A DNA stretch of 64,000 nucleotides from Acanthamoeba castellanii str. Neff (Eukaryota; Discosea; Longamoebia; Acanthamoebidae). Position 1 is the stretch's first letter; each line of letters opens with the position of its first letter. The DNA is taken from NCBI RefSeq assembly GCF_000313135.1, contig NW_004457702.1, positions 1,079,196-1,143,195 of the forward strand. Reading direction: 5' to 3'. Made by a program: the position numbers and the translations under genes. Below are positions 33,729-45,113 of the stretch, one piece after another. A model generated the notes under the pieces. It searched no databases, was not told the origin of the DNA, and saw nothing but the letters and a program-made list of their open reading frames with translations.

Positions 33729-36300
33729 TCACATGAGGAGGCAGCCGGGTGTCGGCTTGGGCGCTGTGGAGGAAGGCGTGGGCGAAGATGGAGCCGGAGC
33801 ACTCGTGGGCGCCGGGGTACGCGCGGCATACGTGGGTGCTGGAGCAGAAGATGACGACATGGAGGGCGACGAGATGCCGTGGCCGCTTCCGTACGGGGAG
33901 CCGCCGCTCACTGTGCGCAGAGGGCTCGACGAGAAGAGTGGCGAATAGGATGTGGAGGAAGAGGGCGTCGATGATGGGTTGTGGAGGGGCCGCGACAGGG
34001 GCGTCGATGGCGCCGTGACCGCAGTAGCGCCAGCGCTGCCGATCGTGGTGGCGGTGGAAGGGGCCGCAGAAGTGGCACTGGCGGGAGCTGGAGCACGCGC
34101 GGCAAGTGCCGGCGCGGCAGGGGCCGGAGCCGCCGCCGGACGTACAAAGTGGGTGCGCGTGGGGTGGTGGTTCGTCGTGGTGGCCTTGACCTGGAAGGTA
34201 ACGACGAACTCGGCGTAGGCGTGGTCGTCTCGCGAGATGACGAACATGGTGGGGTCGTCCTCACAGTCGACCAGCGAGTCGTAGGTCTCGTTCTTGTTGC
34301 TCTTCTTGGGCGGAGGAATCTGCATGCCCGGGGAGCCTGAGCAAAGCCAGAGACACCTGTGGGTCAGCCGCAGCCGTCTGGTGTGGAGCTGTGGCGTACG
34401 CACCTATGCAGTACTCGCCCACAATGACCTTGCAGAGGAACATGTATTGGAGGCCTTGGCTGTCGGGTACGGAGTAGGCTTGGTTGGCCGAGTACGCAGC
34501 GTTCACGGCGAAGTAGACTCCATCTCCGTAGGCCTGCCGCTGGCCGAACTGCCTGAGAAAGCCTGTGGGGCAGCGAATCATCGGGGGTGAGAGGCGCGCC
34601 CGAAGATCACCCCAAGTCGTGACGAAAATCACACACCTTGGACTGCGATCTTCGAGACGTTTTCCAGGGCGGTGCCGTGCCAGAGCGGACGCTCGTATCT
34701 GATGTCGGCTCGGCCACCGGCGTCGAGGTACTGCTGCCTGTGGAAGGAGTAGGCGCGCCACCTTCTCGGGCACTGAATGAACTCCACCGCCACAATGTTG
34801 TACTTATCTGGGTAGGAGTTAGTTTGTTGGCCAACAAGAACGTTGCCAGCAGCACAGCGTGGGCGTACTGTTGCTGGGATCTTTGTAGAATTTGCGGTGG
34901 ACCTTCCGATAGAGGGCGTGGGTGGGGGCGAGTTGGAATCTCTTGGCTTCGTGATCGTCGTGGTGAGGCATGCGCCAGTACCACGGCTGCTTGGACGACG
35001 TGAGCATCGTCTGCTTCTTGGCTTCCGCTGCCTCGTCTGGCAAGATCGCGTCGTTAGGAGCCAAGCGCTATGGGATCACACCAATTGGTCTCCATACCTT
35101 TTCGCTTGACCGCCCTCTCTGTGCGGGTCTGTTGATTGATCTGAACGAGATGGCCCCTGCGGGTGCGCTTGACCCGGTAGGAAAAACGGTCGGCGGTGAA
35201 GTGCAGGATGGTGGCGGCTTCGTTGTGGACCAACTGGCTGTAGTTGCGCTCGAGCTCCTTTTCGTGCTCGCGCGGGTACTGAGTCCATTCTCCCTGATCT
35301 CCCTGCCATAGCCACCTCACCTTTGGCTTGTCGGCCTTGTGAACGGGCGCCACCTGTACAGGCCTAGCGGCAGCCGGGGAACTAGCAGCTTGAACAGGAG
35401 CCGGAGTCGGAGTCGGAGCCAAAGCCGAAGCCGAGGCCGAAGCTGCAGCCGGTGACGAAGCAGGAGCCGGGGACGCTTTTGCGGCAGGGGCAGGAACAGG
35501 AGCCGCGGCTTGAGCGGGAGCTGCTTGAGCTTGCGGTGGCGTGCTCTTCGCTTGGGTCGCAGGGAACGCCCTTCCCTTACTCGCCCCGTTGACCGAGGCC
35601 GTGACGTCGGCCACTTGCTTCAGTGCGAGGGCGACAGCTGCCTCAGAGCCTGTGATGGTCAGCAGCCCCGAGTCGCTCACCCAGAGCTCGGCGCCCGAAG
35701 AGTCGGAGATTGCCTGGGCCGTAGCACCATCTGGCCCCACCACCAGACTGGCAAGCGAGCCCAACTCTCGAGTCACTGTAGTGGTGAGCATCCGTTCGAC
35801 CAGCTGCTTGGCCTTGAGCACATGCTTCTTCAGGCCTGGGTGGGAACGGTTCATGCAGGGCCAATGAGAAGTGGAAAGAAATGGAGCTTGTCCGAAGGCC
35901 ACGGCGTGGAAGTACCAATGATATGAAGTACGCAGTGGGGGTCGAGGTGGACCCACGCCCCAGAGGTGGCCTGCACCTGCTTCAGCTTGCGGTGCCGTTG
36001 CTGGCTGAGTTCGTCAGCCTGCGCCGACTGAATGGCAATGGTGGTGTGCTCCATGGTCGAGGCTATCTCCCAGACGCGAATGACGGCGGCGCCGAGGGCC
36101 TCCTGGCTGGAGGCCGTAAGCTTGACTTCACCTTTGGAGGCCACCGCGTGCGCGTGGGTGAGGCCAGGGCAGTCGCGAATGAGCCACCACCAGCAGCCGG
36201 TGTTGGCACCAAAGATAGCCACCTTGTCCTGGCCCACGAACAGCCGTTCATTCCACTGTCGGCCGCCTTTGCCTGCCTTACCGTGCCCTTGTCGCTTCAT
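33729..36300 (-). CDS. KH-WWE-PARP protein (putative mono-ADP-ribosyltransferase)
   Basis: ATG 36300 (MKRQGHGKAGKGGRQWNERL) is preferred because upstream minus-strand codons run antisense to the sphingosine-kinase gene. Order: KH-like segments (KVAIFGANTGCWWWLIRD; SGAWVHLDPHCVLHIIGT; a clear KH in SLVVGPDGATAQAISDSSGA), a Pro/Ala linker, a WWE domain (KVRWLWQGDQGEWTQYPREH, ILHFTADRFSYRVKR) and a PARP domain. The PARP part has RPLWHGTALENVSKIAVQG, AYGDGVYFAVNAAYSANQ, MFLCKVIVGEYCIG and TMFVISRDDHAYAEFVVTFQ. Catalytic His and Tyr are present, but the position of the poly-PARP Glu appears to be Val, as in mono-ADP-ribosylating PARPs. WWE domains read ADP-ribose or mediate ubiquitin-PARP contacts; KH domains bind RNA. 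A Pro/Ser/Ala-rich tail ends at 33729. Confidence 0.87.
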
Positions 36301-36463
36301 GGTTAGCTCTTGCTCCCCTCTTCTTCTTCTTCTTCGTTGCACGCAAATGCTGGTTATGCACCACGCGGTGATGTACAGGACACCGGTGTGTGCGGCACCT
36401 GTCGACAGGTTGGAAGTCGCAGCAAGCCCGTGAAAAAGCACAGGCATCTTTAATTGATGTGCA
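36301..36463. promoter_or_regulatory. Divergent promoter, PARP/doublecortin-sphingosine kinase
   Basis: 163 bp lie between the two start codons. The gap contains a short (CTT)n tract at about 36317-36336 but no clear TATA element. Coordinated expression of the two genes is possible but not shown. Confidence 0.4.
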
Positions 36464-39384
36464 ATGGAAGCACCACTGCCAGAAGAGGGGCACTCGTCTT
36501 CGTCTTCGATGAGGGCGGGGCCTGTGGTGAGAAAGATGCGCTTATGCATCTTTCCCAACGGCAATTTCACGAATGGCGGAGGGAAGGTGGTGTCGATTGG
36601 GAGCGACGCAACGTGGGCTGAATTCAAGGCACGGTGTCTGCGCAAGCTCTTCTTATCTGCTTCGCTCGACGCAGCACACGAGCAGCAAGAGGCAGTGTCA
36701 AATCATTCAAAAATTGGCGAAAATGAAGATGAAAGCGATAAAGGGAAGAGGAGCCGCCCTTTGGCCATGTCAACGACCTCGCTTCGCATCGAGCGGGTGT
36801 GGTTGGCCAATGGAGCCGAGGTAGAGTCCATGGACGAGCTGGAGAGCGGTGACGTGCTCTATCTCTCCATCGATCCGCGCCAACCCTTCATCCCGCCTCC
36901 GCCCTCGCATTCTCATTTTCATCTGCCCAGATCCTCTTCCTCCACAGCTCTTGGTACCTTTCTCCTCCTCTGCCAGGAATGCTTTGCTTATCAATAATAC
37001 GATTAAATACCAATTAATGTTAATCTCTTTGTTCGTTGTAGCTGCTGCGCGCGGTGTGGTGAGTGCACCACCCGAGCCACTCTCGGGGCTGCTTGTATGG
37101 AACGGGCGACAGCACTACGCGCAGCTCCTCCCAAATGCCATTTGCTGGGCTCTTCAAGGTACTGCTCTCAAGCTTGCGCCTGCCCTGGTAGAACAAGTAC
37201 AAACACGTTTGCGCTCACACGTTGGTCTGATGGTCGCAGGCGACGTCTATCAGCAGTTACCCTATGATGAAATCGTCGGAGTGAGCCGATCGCGCAGGAA
37301 GAACGGCTTCATCCTCCACTCCTATCCACTCAAGAACCCGAATCAGGTTACCCATCCCCTCCTTCATCTTACTCCTTCACCAGCGTAGTGACCACTAATG
37401 ACCCGATCGCGGTAACAACCACCATAGGCGCCCGGGCTCAATAACGACCGATACCTGAAGACATACGAGTTCATATGCCCGAGCGAGGAGCTGCTCTTCA
37501 CATGGCTGGTGTCGGTGCGCACGGTGCTGAAGCAACCCTTCTTCGCCCCGTCCGCCGTACCACTCGCGAGCGATGCTGGCGCGTCGGGCGACGACGGTCA
37601 AGACGAGCGGCCACCAGTCAACGGGATCCCGTCTCGGCGACTGCTGGTGTTCGTCAACCCCTTTGGCGGTACCGGCCTCGGCAGAAAGGTGTGGAAGCAG
37701 GTGCGACCCATGTTCCTCGTAGCCAACATCAACCTGCACCTCGTCGGTACCATCGCCTTCCTCACTGAGCCTTACAACGTTGCTTTCCATCCACTTCCAA
37801 ACAAGCAACCCTCTCTCACTCGGGCGAGCGCAGAGACCAAGTACGCCGGTCACGCCGGCGAAGTGGCGGCGTCGCTGGATATTGAGAAATATGATGGCAT
37901 TGTGACCATCAGCGGAGACGGGCTCCTCCACGAAGGTAAGCCAATCTGTGGTTGGCCACACTTTTGGCGTTTGAAACAACGCTCGGCAGCGGCGGCGCGA
38001 GGCACTCACCCCAATTTATGTCCGAATGTGTTGCATGGTGACCCGCGCGCGCAGTGGTCAACGCTATCCTCAGAAGGCCAGATTGGAAGGAGGCCGTGAA
38101 GGTGCCGCTGGGCATCATCCCCGGCGGATCCGGCAACGGCCTCGCGGCGTCCATCAGCTGCTTCACGCCCACACAAGCCGCCTTTGCCATCGTGAAAGGT
38201 AAGTCGATGCCATCATTTTAGTAACCCCCTCCATCGCATCTCCCCTCCATTTCCAGCTCTTTTTTCTTACCTTTTGCTTCTTCAGGCAAGTCGCGGCCAT
38301 TCGACATGTTTTCCATTCTGCAGGAGGGCCAGAAGAAGAGGTAATGAACATTCCTCGCATGCTAAAGTGGTAACGTCGGGCTCTGACATGATGGGCCGGG
38401 GGGAATGCAGGTTCGGATTCTTGGATGTGGCGTGGGGCTTCATCTCCGACGTGGACTTTGACAGCGAGGTGTTCCGATGGATGGGCAAGGCTCGCTTCAC
38501 GGTGACCGCCATCGAGAAGCTGGTCTCCAACGACAGCTACCGGGCACGCATCTCCTTCATCCTCGCCGACTTCGTCCAGCAGCCGTGCGTGCAGATCCAC
38601 TGCCCAGTCTGCATCGCCGGGAGCGGCATCGCGGTCGAACCCGAGAAGCTGTTCCAGGGCCTGGCCGACGAGTCCGACGGCGATCCGACGGACGAGGACG
38701 ACTACGACGGCAGCAAGGGCGGCAGCGACGGCCAGGGCGCGCGGCAGACGCGGCTGCTCGTCAGCGACGAGGAGAAATTCGACGAAGAGGAGGAGGTCGG
38801 GCCGGGACTGCGCTACATCGGCCGACGGGCGGCCAAGGCAAACTGGAAGGTCATTGAGGACAACTTCTCCCTGTTCGTGGCCTCCAACGTGCGCGGCATC
38901 TCCACCGACACCTTCCTCACGCCCTACGCACATCTTTCCGGTGCGAGGCCTCGACTTGACGCGTGCACGCACTTATTTGCCACTCGCTCACCTTTTCTTT
39001 TCGTTGGCTGTGTGCTTGCGTGTGTCGCAGATGGCTGCTTGGATGTTTGCTTCATGCGATCCGCATCTCGTGCCAACCTCACCAAGGTGTTGCTCGAGAA
39101 CGAAAAGGGCGACGGTGCTCATCTCGGTATCGAGGGTACGCATGCGCCTCATCTATCCACGCGCCACAGCGTACATTGGGGGAAAACTCACCTTGGCTGG
39201 TGGGGGATTTTTACCAGGGGTGGAGTATGTCAAGGTGAAGGCGCTCGTGATCGAGCCGCTGATGTCGCCCCGGGCGAAGAAGAAGGTGGGCAAGATGGGT
39301 GTCGACGGAGAGATCCTCCCACCGACAGCTGTGCAGGTGGAGGTGCACCAGGCCCTCCTCTCCCTCTTCCACCCCTGCTGCTGA
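36464..39384 (+). CDS. Doublecortin-like domain fused to sphingosine kinase
   Basis: ATG 36464 leads after about 25 residues into a doublecortin fold: MRLCIFPNGNFTNGGGKVV, WAEFKARCLRKLFL, then RIERVWLANGAEVESMDELE and GDVLYLSIDPRQPF. A gtacc donor (after TAL) joins in phase to AAARGVVSAPPEPLSGLLVW. It continues through a PH-like region (LPYDEIVGVSRSRRKNGFIL) into the kinase: RRLLVFVNPFGGTGLGRK, HAGEVAASLDIEKYDGIVTI, SGDGLLHEVVNAI, PLGIIPGGSGNGLAASI and FGFLDVAWGFISDVDFDSE, ending KALVIEPLMSPRAKKK and TGA 39382-39384. The SGDG and GGSGN motifs are the sphingosine-kinase nucleotide and lipid site. An acidic insert (DGDPTDEDDYDG) sits where animal enzymes have variable loops. It should phosphorylate sphingosine; the doublecortin part predicts microtubule binding. 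Confidence 0.85.
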
Positions 39385-39477
39385 ATTCTCATTATTTCTC
39401 GTTATTTAAATATAAATATATTGAATAATAATTAAAAAATGGGGACAAAACTTCAGTCTCCACCAAAACACATCAAC

Positions 39478-41014
39478 ATGGCGGACGAGCAGCAGCAAGA
39501 GAAGCACCAGGAAGACATGGCTGAAGCCCTGGCCCAGCAAAGCCAGCGGTTGAAGAGAGTCGCGGTGGCGAAACCTGCGGTGCCCACCGCCCGCCCCACA
39601 GGTGCGTTTATTGCCCCCCCCCCCAACAACAAGCTTTAGCGTGCAGACTTTCCCAGAGTTGACTCGGCAGCAACGCAGCGGAAGAGCAGCGATCGAGGAA
39701 GGAGGAGCGGGGCATCATCGAGGCCCACTTTCAGGTGAACATGGACCGGTGGGCGCCGCTCATCGCCGAGCACACGATCCCGACTCTTGCGCTGCCGCTC
39801 ACCCCGGCTGACGTCCGGGCGCTGCGGGAGCACAACACCACGCACGAGCAGGCCCAGCCCACACCCGAGGACGGTACCGCACGCCAACCACCAACCACCC
39901 CTTTCATGTTGGCTTACTCCACATTTCGTGGCACGACCAGCCTCCGTGTTGAAGGAGCTCGAGTCGCGGCTGGATGCATTGGTGGCAGCGGTTGGCGGAC
40001 AGGACAAGGGTAAACCACACGTGTTGGGCGTGTGCGTGTGCATGTGCGTGTGCGTGTGTTTCAACAAGCTGAGCTTGGTCGGAATTAAATGCGCTCTGTT
40101 GTGGGTGACAGGCTGTTTCGTGAAGCTCTCGTCGCGCTCGCCCAAGGACGTGACGACCAAGGGCGACAAGTTCGCAGCAATCTACAGCTCCCTGCTCGAC
40201 CAACGACGCCGCAGCGATAGCTCCTCCGCGTCGTCCGAAGAAGCCGACAAGAACGCGCGGCTGGGCCTCCTGTACCGCGCGTCGACCGAGGCCATGCGCG
40301 TCCACAGCGCCGCCGAGGGAATCGCCCTGCTCCTGCAGAGCCGCCGCATCTACTGGGACCTCACTTACTTCCTCGCCCTTAACGACGGTCTGGGGGCAGC
40401 CGACGATGACGACGAGGACCGAGAGCGCGACAATGTCGACGTCGGCGACCTGGCGATCGTGGTCCGGCCATGGGAGAACATTGCGCTGCAGAACGAGTTC
40501 CGCGGCTTCGTGCACGGCGGCCAGTTCACGGCACTGTCGCAGTACTTCACGCAGCTGCACTTCCCCGAGTTGGTCGAGCGCCGGAGCGAGCTGGAGCAGC
40601 GCATCGTCGCCTTCTGGCACCGGATCCAGCACGCCTTCGCCGCCTACGACAAGTACGTGATCGACTTCGCCATCGTCGAGGATGACCAGGGCAACGAGAA
40701 GATGGTCGTGCTCGAGCTCAACCCATTCAACATCAGCACTGGTATCAACACCTTTAACCAACCAACCAACCACAACCACAACCACAACCACAACCAACCA
40801 ACCAACCAACCAACCAACCAACCAACCAACCACGTGACATCGATTGGGTTGGGGACCAGGCGCGGCCCTGTTCTCGTGGGAATCGGAGGATGACAGTGAC
40901 ACCTTGGAGGGCAAGCGGCCGTTCGAGTTCCGGGTGCGACAGACGCCCATCGCCCACACCCTCCGCAACAAGCTTGCACCAGAGTGGCGTCCGCTTCTCT
41001 TCGCGGACCAATGA
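39478..41014 (+). CDS. CDC123: CDC123/D123 family protein (eIF2 assembly chaperone)
   Basis: The start is ATG 39478 (MADEQQQEKHQEDMAEAL); an in-frame ATG at 39439 is less likely. Exons give AEERGIIEAHFQVNMDRWAP-like sequence, LPLTPADVRALREHNTT, then the core GCFVKLSSRSPKDV, IVVRPWENIALQNEFRGFVH, FTALSQYFTQLHFPELV, YDKYVIDFAIVEDDQGNEKM and VVLELNPFNISTG. After an intron full of CCAA repeats comes ALFSWESEDDSDTLEGKRPF and FRVRQTP, stop at 41012-41014. CDC123 has an ATP-grasp fold and promotes assembly of the translation initiation factor eIF2 in the cytosol. The conserved FVKLSSRSPKD, the arginine of RPW and ELNPF are all present, so the enzyme should be functional. Confidence 0.92.
40756..40831. 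repeat. (CCAA)n / CAACCA repeat in an intron of CDC123
   Basis: Mixed CCAA and ACAACC units lie between a gtatca donor after NISTG and the last exon. The donor and acceptor outside the tract keep the CDC123 frame, so the tract is intronic. Confidence 0.85.
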
Positions 41015-41209
41015 TAGCCTCACGGTACCCTCAAGCCTCACAGTTCCCGCTTCGCTCACGTGCGACGGCCCTGGCGCCCTTATCCCTTTATGGTTTCGCT
41101 CCTTATTTAGGCGGCTTCTCCTTTTATGTTCACACTTTTTTCGAACTTGAAAGGAGGAAGTTGAAGAGTTGAAGAGTTGTAGCGCTCGCGTGCAGCAAGA
41201 GACAAAGAG

Positions 41210-43806
41210 ATGAGCGAGCGGGTGTGTGGCGAGGACGGGCGGCTCGTTCCGGCGCGGCAGGCGGTAAGCCCCCTCAGGCGGCACTCAGTCGGGCAGCCCT
41301 GTCGCGAGTCCCTCGATCCCGCCTCTGCTCCCCTTTCATCAACGCCCCCTCCAGCACCTCAAGCAGGCCTCAAGAGCTCTGAACCTCCCGCCTCAAGCTT
41401 TGGTGAGCCCCCTCCCATTTTTTCTTTTTTTCTCCTCTTTTTTCCCTTTTTTCGACCCTCACACGGCTGCGCAGTGCCAGAGCACCTGCCCGGCGAGAGG
41501 CGGCAGAAGAAGCTCGAAGGGTCCAAGCTGTGGTCGCCCACCGCCTGGACTCGGCCCCGCATGGGGCACCGCCACTCGCACTCACTGCCCTGCTCGAGCT
41601 CCCAGCCAACACCGTTTCACGCCAGCCTCGCCGTCTCACTCCCTCTCGAACTCGACGATGGCACTGACAACGAAGAAGGTGCCCCCCGGTGCTCAAGCAG
41701 CCCACAGCAAATGCTGACCAGTGTGCGTGTGCGTGTGCGTGTGCGTGTGCGATTGTGTGGTGCTGAATCAGGTCCGCCGGAGGCGCCCAAGGCGGAGCTG
41801 GCGGACGATGAACTGCGACACCTGTTGGGCAAAGGCTCCTATCCGGTCTTCCTCGATCTCAGTGGCAAAGAATACGCACTTACCGCCGACTCTTTCCTCC
41901 TTCTGTGCCCCGATATCATCAAAGAGTGCCACTCTCTCTCCATTTCGTTGTGCGTACATGGAGTGTCTTGCTGATTGGTCACAATTCGTGGTGCGTGTTC
42001 GCCAAGGCTGGACCTGAGCAACAACAAGCTGGAGTACCTGGACAATCTAGCGCACATGTCCCGGCTCAAGCGGCTGCGTGCGAACAACAACTGCCTGTAC
42101 AGCGCCGGCCTCATCCAGCTTTCCTCGCTCGTCCTTCTCTCCCTGGCCCACAACCGCATGGAGATGCTTTGTGGCATGGAGTACCTCCACAACTTGGTCA
42201 ACCTCAACCTCAGCGACAACCTCATCAGTGGTACCGTCACTTCCATATCCGCGTATCGTGTTGTGCGTGTGTCGTGCGGTTCTGATTGGCCTGGCGGGTT
42301 GCCACACAGGCGGATTCTCCGAGTTGGGCAAGCTGAAAGCCCTGCAGGTGCTCAACCTGAGCTACAACAACATCGCGCTCACCTTCAACAAGTTTCACCA
42401 CAAGTGCGTCTCTGACCATGCAATCAACCCCTGCAACGCGCAACTAACGAAGGAGTTTGCAGGATCCTGCGGCACCTGCAGAGCCTGCCGAAGCTGCGCT
42501 ATCTCTATTTCAACGGCAACCCCGTGCAGCAGAGCATCTTCAAGTACCGCTTCTTCGTCATCTCCCAACTGCCCAAACTACACTTTCTGGACGGCGACCC
42601 CGTGACGAAAGAGGTGTGTGCACGCACACGTACAAACACCGCACACACACACGCCATCGCACACGCACCACCGCACGACTTAATGTGGCGGTGTGCAGGA
42701 ACGCAAGAAAGCCAAGAAGTTGGATGAAAAGCTGTGGCACATCGACCTGGTGGTGCCCAAGCAGGCGGCCGCCGAGCAGTCCGTCCCTAAGAAGGCTGAC
42801 CAGCGCGTGGAGCAGCGGCCGTGCTTCATCGAAGGTGCGCCGCACACCACCGCACACACGACACGACACGACACGACACACGCACGTTCATATTCGTGAG
42901 CTGATTTTGGTACATCTGGGCTTCAGGCGATCCGGCGCGTATGGCGCGCATCAATGAGTACCGAATGCTGGAGTTGGGATCGGACGCAGGGCAGCAGCCG
43001 CTGGTCATCAGCGTTACGGCGCTGATCGCAGCGACACCGGTCGTAGCGGGTGCGGAGCCCACCAAGAAGGCCAGCAAGGGCTACAAGGAGTGGAAGGAGC
43101 GGGACAAGCGGGTGAAGGCCAGCAAGCGCAAGACGTGGGACTCGGCGCGCTTGGTGCACTTCGGCGGCAGAGTGGACTCGGCCGCGATTCACCGCTGGCA
43201 GCGCGACCGCCGCCCGCTGTCATCGCCCAGCCGGAACCCGAACACCACGAGAAGAGCGAAGGTGACGGCAAAGACGGCGGCGATGAAAGAGCGAAGAAGA
43301 ATGAGAGAGTCGGCCCGGCAGGCCTGCCGGTGATTGTAGAGCCGTCGACGGACTACCAGCGCCTCATCAAGCCGAGGCGCGAGTCGGTCCACTTCGATGA
43401 GCTGGAGAAGCTGCTGGAGGAGAGTTTCGCGCCCGCCAAGACCTCCGCCCGACGGGCTCTGCGCTCTCCTCGCATGACCTTTCCCGGCCTTGCCCCTGGG
43501 GGCACCACGGCCACCACAGCAGCGGCCATCGAGGGCGACGCGCCCAAGCGGAAAGTGGTCGGGAGCAGGGAGGTGCTCGACCGCATGCTCGACGACCTCC
43601 TCTCGGCCGCCGTGCCCACGGTCGCCGCCACGGCCCCATTCACGGTTGAGGAGGCCACCAGCCCCGGCGAGACCGCCTCGGCAGCAGCTGCTGCGGGACC
43701 CCCTGCGACAACTCTGCCGGCACCGCCAGCACAGACGCCAGGGGCGGCCACGCTCTTCGTCTTCTTCGTGGTCGTGTTGCTGTGGTGGGTGAACTGCTGG
43801 GTGTAA
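41210..43806 (+). CDS. Leucine-rich repeat protein with C-terminal membrane anchor
   Basis: ATG 41210 (MSERVCGEDGRLVPARQA) starts a gene of about ten exons; junctions were chosen for phase (for example EPPASSF to VPEHLPGERRQKK). Repeats of the SDS22-like type follow: LDLSNNKLEYLDNLAHMSRL, LVLLSLAHNRMEMLCGMEYL, LVNLNLSDNLISG and LQVLNLSYNNIAL, with an LRR-cap-like end (FFVISQLPKLHFLDGDPVTK). A basic Lys-rich segment follows (KKASKGYKEWKERDKRVKAS). An 80-base intron near 43,262-43,343 is needed to reach the last frame, which has ESVHFDELEKLLEESFAP and a final hydrophobic segment LFVFFVVVLLWWVNCW two residues from the stop. That is a tail-anchor arrangement. LRRs bind proteins; membrane and partner are unknown. 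Confidence 0.75.
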
Positions 43807-43895
43807 GTGCACACAGACACCACTCCTGTACAGAACTGGTTTGTATGTACATAAACTATTTACACAGAAAGCATCACTACACGGGCGTGTGTTGG

Positions 43896-45050
43896 TCAGG
43901 CGAGCGTGTGTTCGTCGTCGGTGGGCTGGTTCGCGAAGGTGGCGCAGTCCATGCTGCAGAAGGACAGCACGACGTCGTCTCGGCCGAATACGGGCGACGA
44001 AAACGGGAGCCCGACGAGAGTGCACTTAAGCAGGGCACCCTCCTCGTACTCGCGCTGATGGTCGGTGGGACGACGTTGCACGAACCGGCGCAGCACTCGC
44101 CCGCCGCCGTAGAACTCGCGCGAACACCAGGGCGAGAAGCACAGCGACCTGTACGCCTCGTTCAGCATTCAACACACACCGCACACACTGCACACACGAC
44201 ACGACACGACACGATACGACGAACCGGTCGCTTCGGAGCTTGTCTTGCATGTCCACGGGCAAGACGTTCAGCAGGCGCGACCTGCGCAGGCGCTCGCGTT
44301 GCAGGACGCGCCGGCCTGCAGACTCGATTCGCTCGACCGTTGGCTTGGTCCGCGACACCGCGCTGCTGTTGCGCTGCATGAGCTGCGTCCGCATGTGGCA
44401 CTTGCCCACGATCTCCCGCTGGAAGATGTAGTCGCAGCTGATGCTGAAGAGCGACGGCACCACGCGCGCGGGTCCCTTCTTGTCCTCCTCGTAGTGGCAC
44501 GATAGCAATCTTCAATGAAATTAGATGTTGGCGCTGTGTCGTGTGGGTGTGGGTGTGGGTGTGGGTGTGCGTGTGCGTGTGCGTGTGCGTGTGTACCGGA
44601 GGAAGATGTCCCAGGCATCGATCTCCTTTTCGTAGACCGCGCGAATGGCGTACTCCATCGCCTTCCTCGTGTCCGGCACCAGCTTGTTGTAACCCATCTC
44701 GTACCACCTTGCGAGCCGCGACACGTCAGGAATGCAAAACACGACCATCACACGACACACGCACGCGATGGCACACACGCATGACAAGACACACGACACA
44801 CAGAGGAAGAATGGGAAGAATGCCTGGCAAGGATGACCATGGCGGCGGGATAGCCCTCGGCAGCGGCGGTCATGATGGAGGTGGCCTTGGCCCAGTCCAG
44901 GGGCACCCCGCGGCCGTACAGGTAGCACTTGGCCAGCGCGCACTGGGCCGCGTGGAGGCCCTGGTCCGCCGCCTTTTGGTACAGCTCCAGCATCCGCGAC
45001 GAATCCGCATCCACCCCGTCTCCCTGCCTATACCACCACCACCTGTAAAC

Positions 45051-45113
<63 letters not shown>

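Noticed and set aside
33040..33732. Long minus-strand frame opposite the SR factor
   Set aside because: It is the antisense of Arg/Ser/Pro repeat codons, which stay open in several frames because of their composition.
36301..36645. Upstream extension of the PARP frame on the minus strand
   Set aside because: It runs antisense to the doublecortin exon of the plus-strand kinase gene, which has clear domain similarity; ATG 36300 gives a complete PARP protein without overlap.
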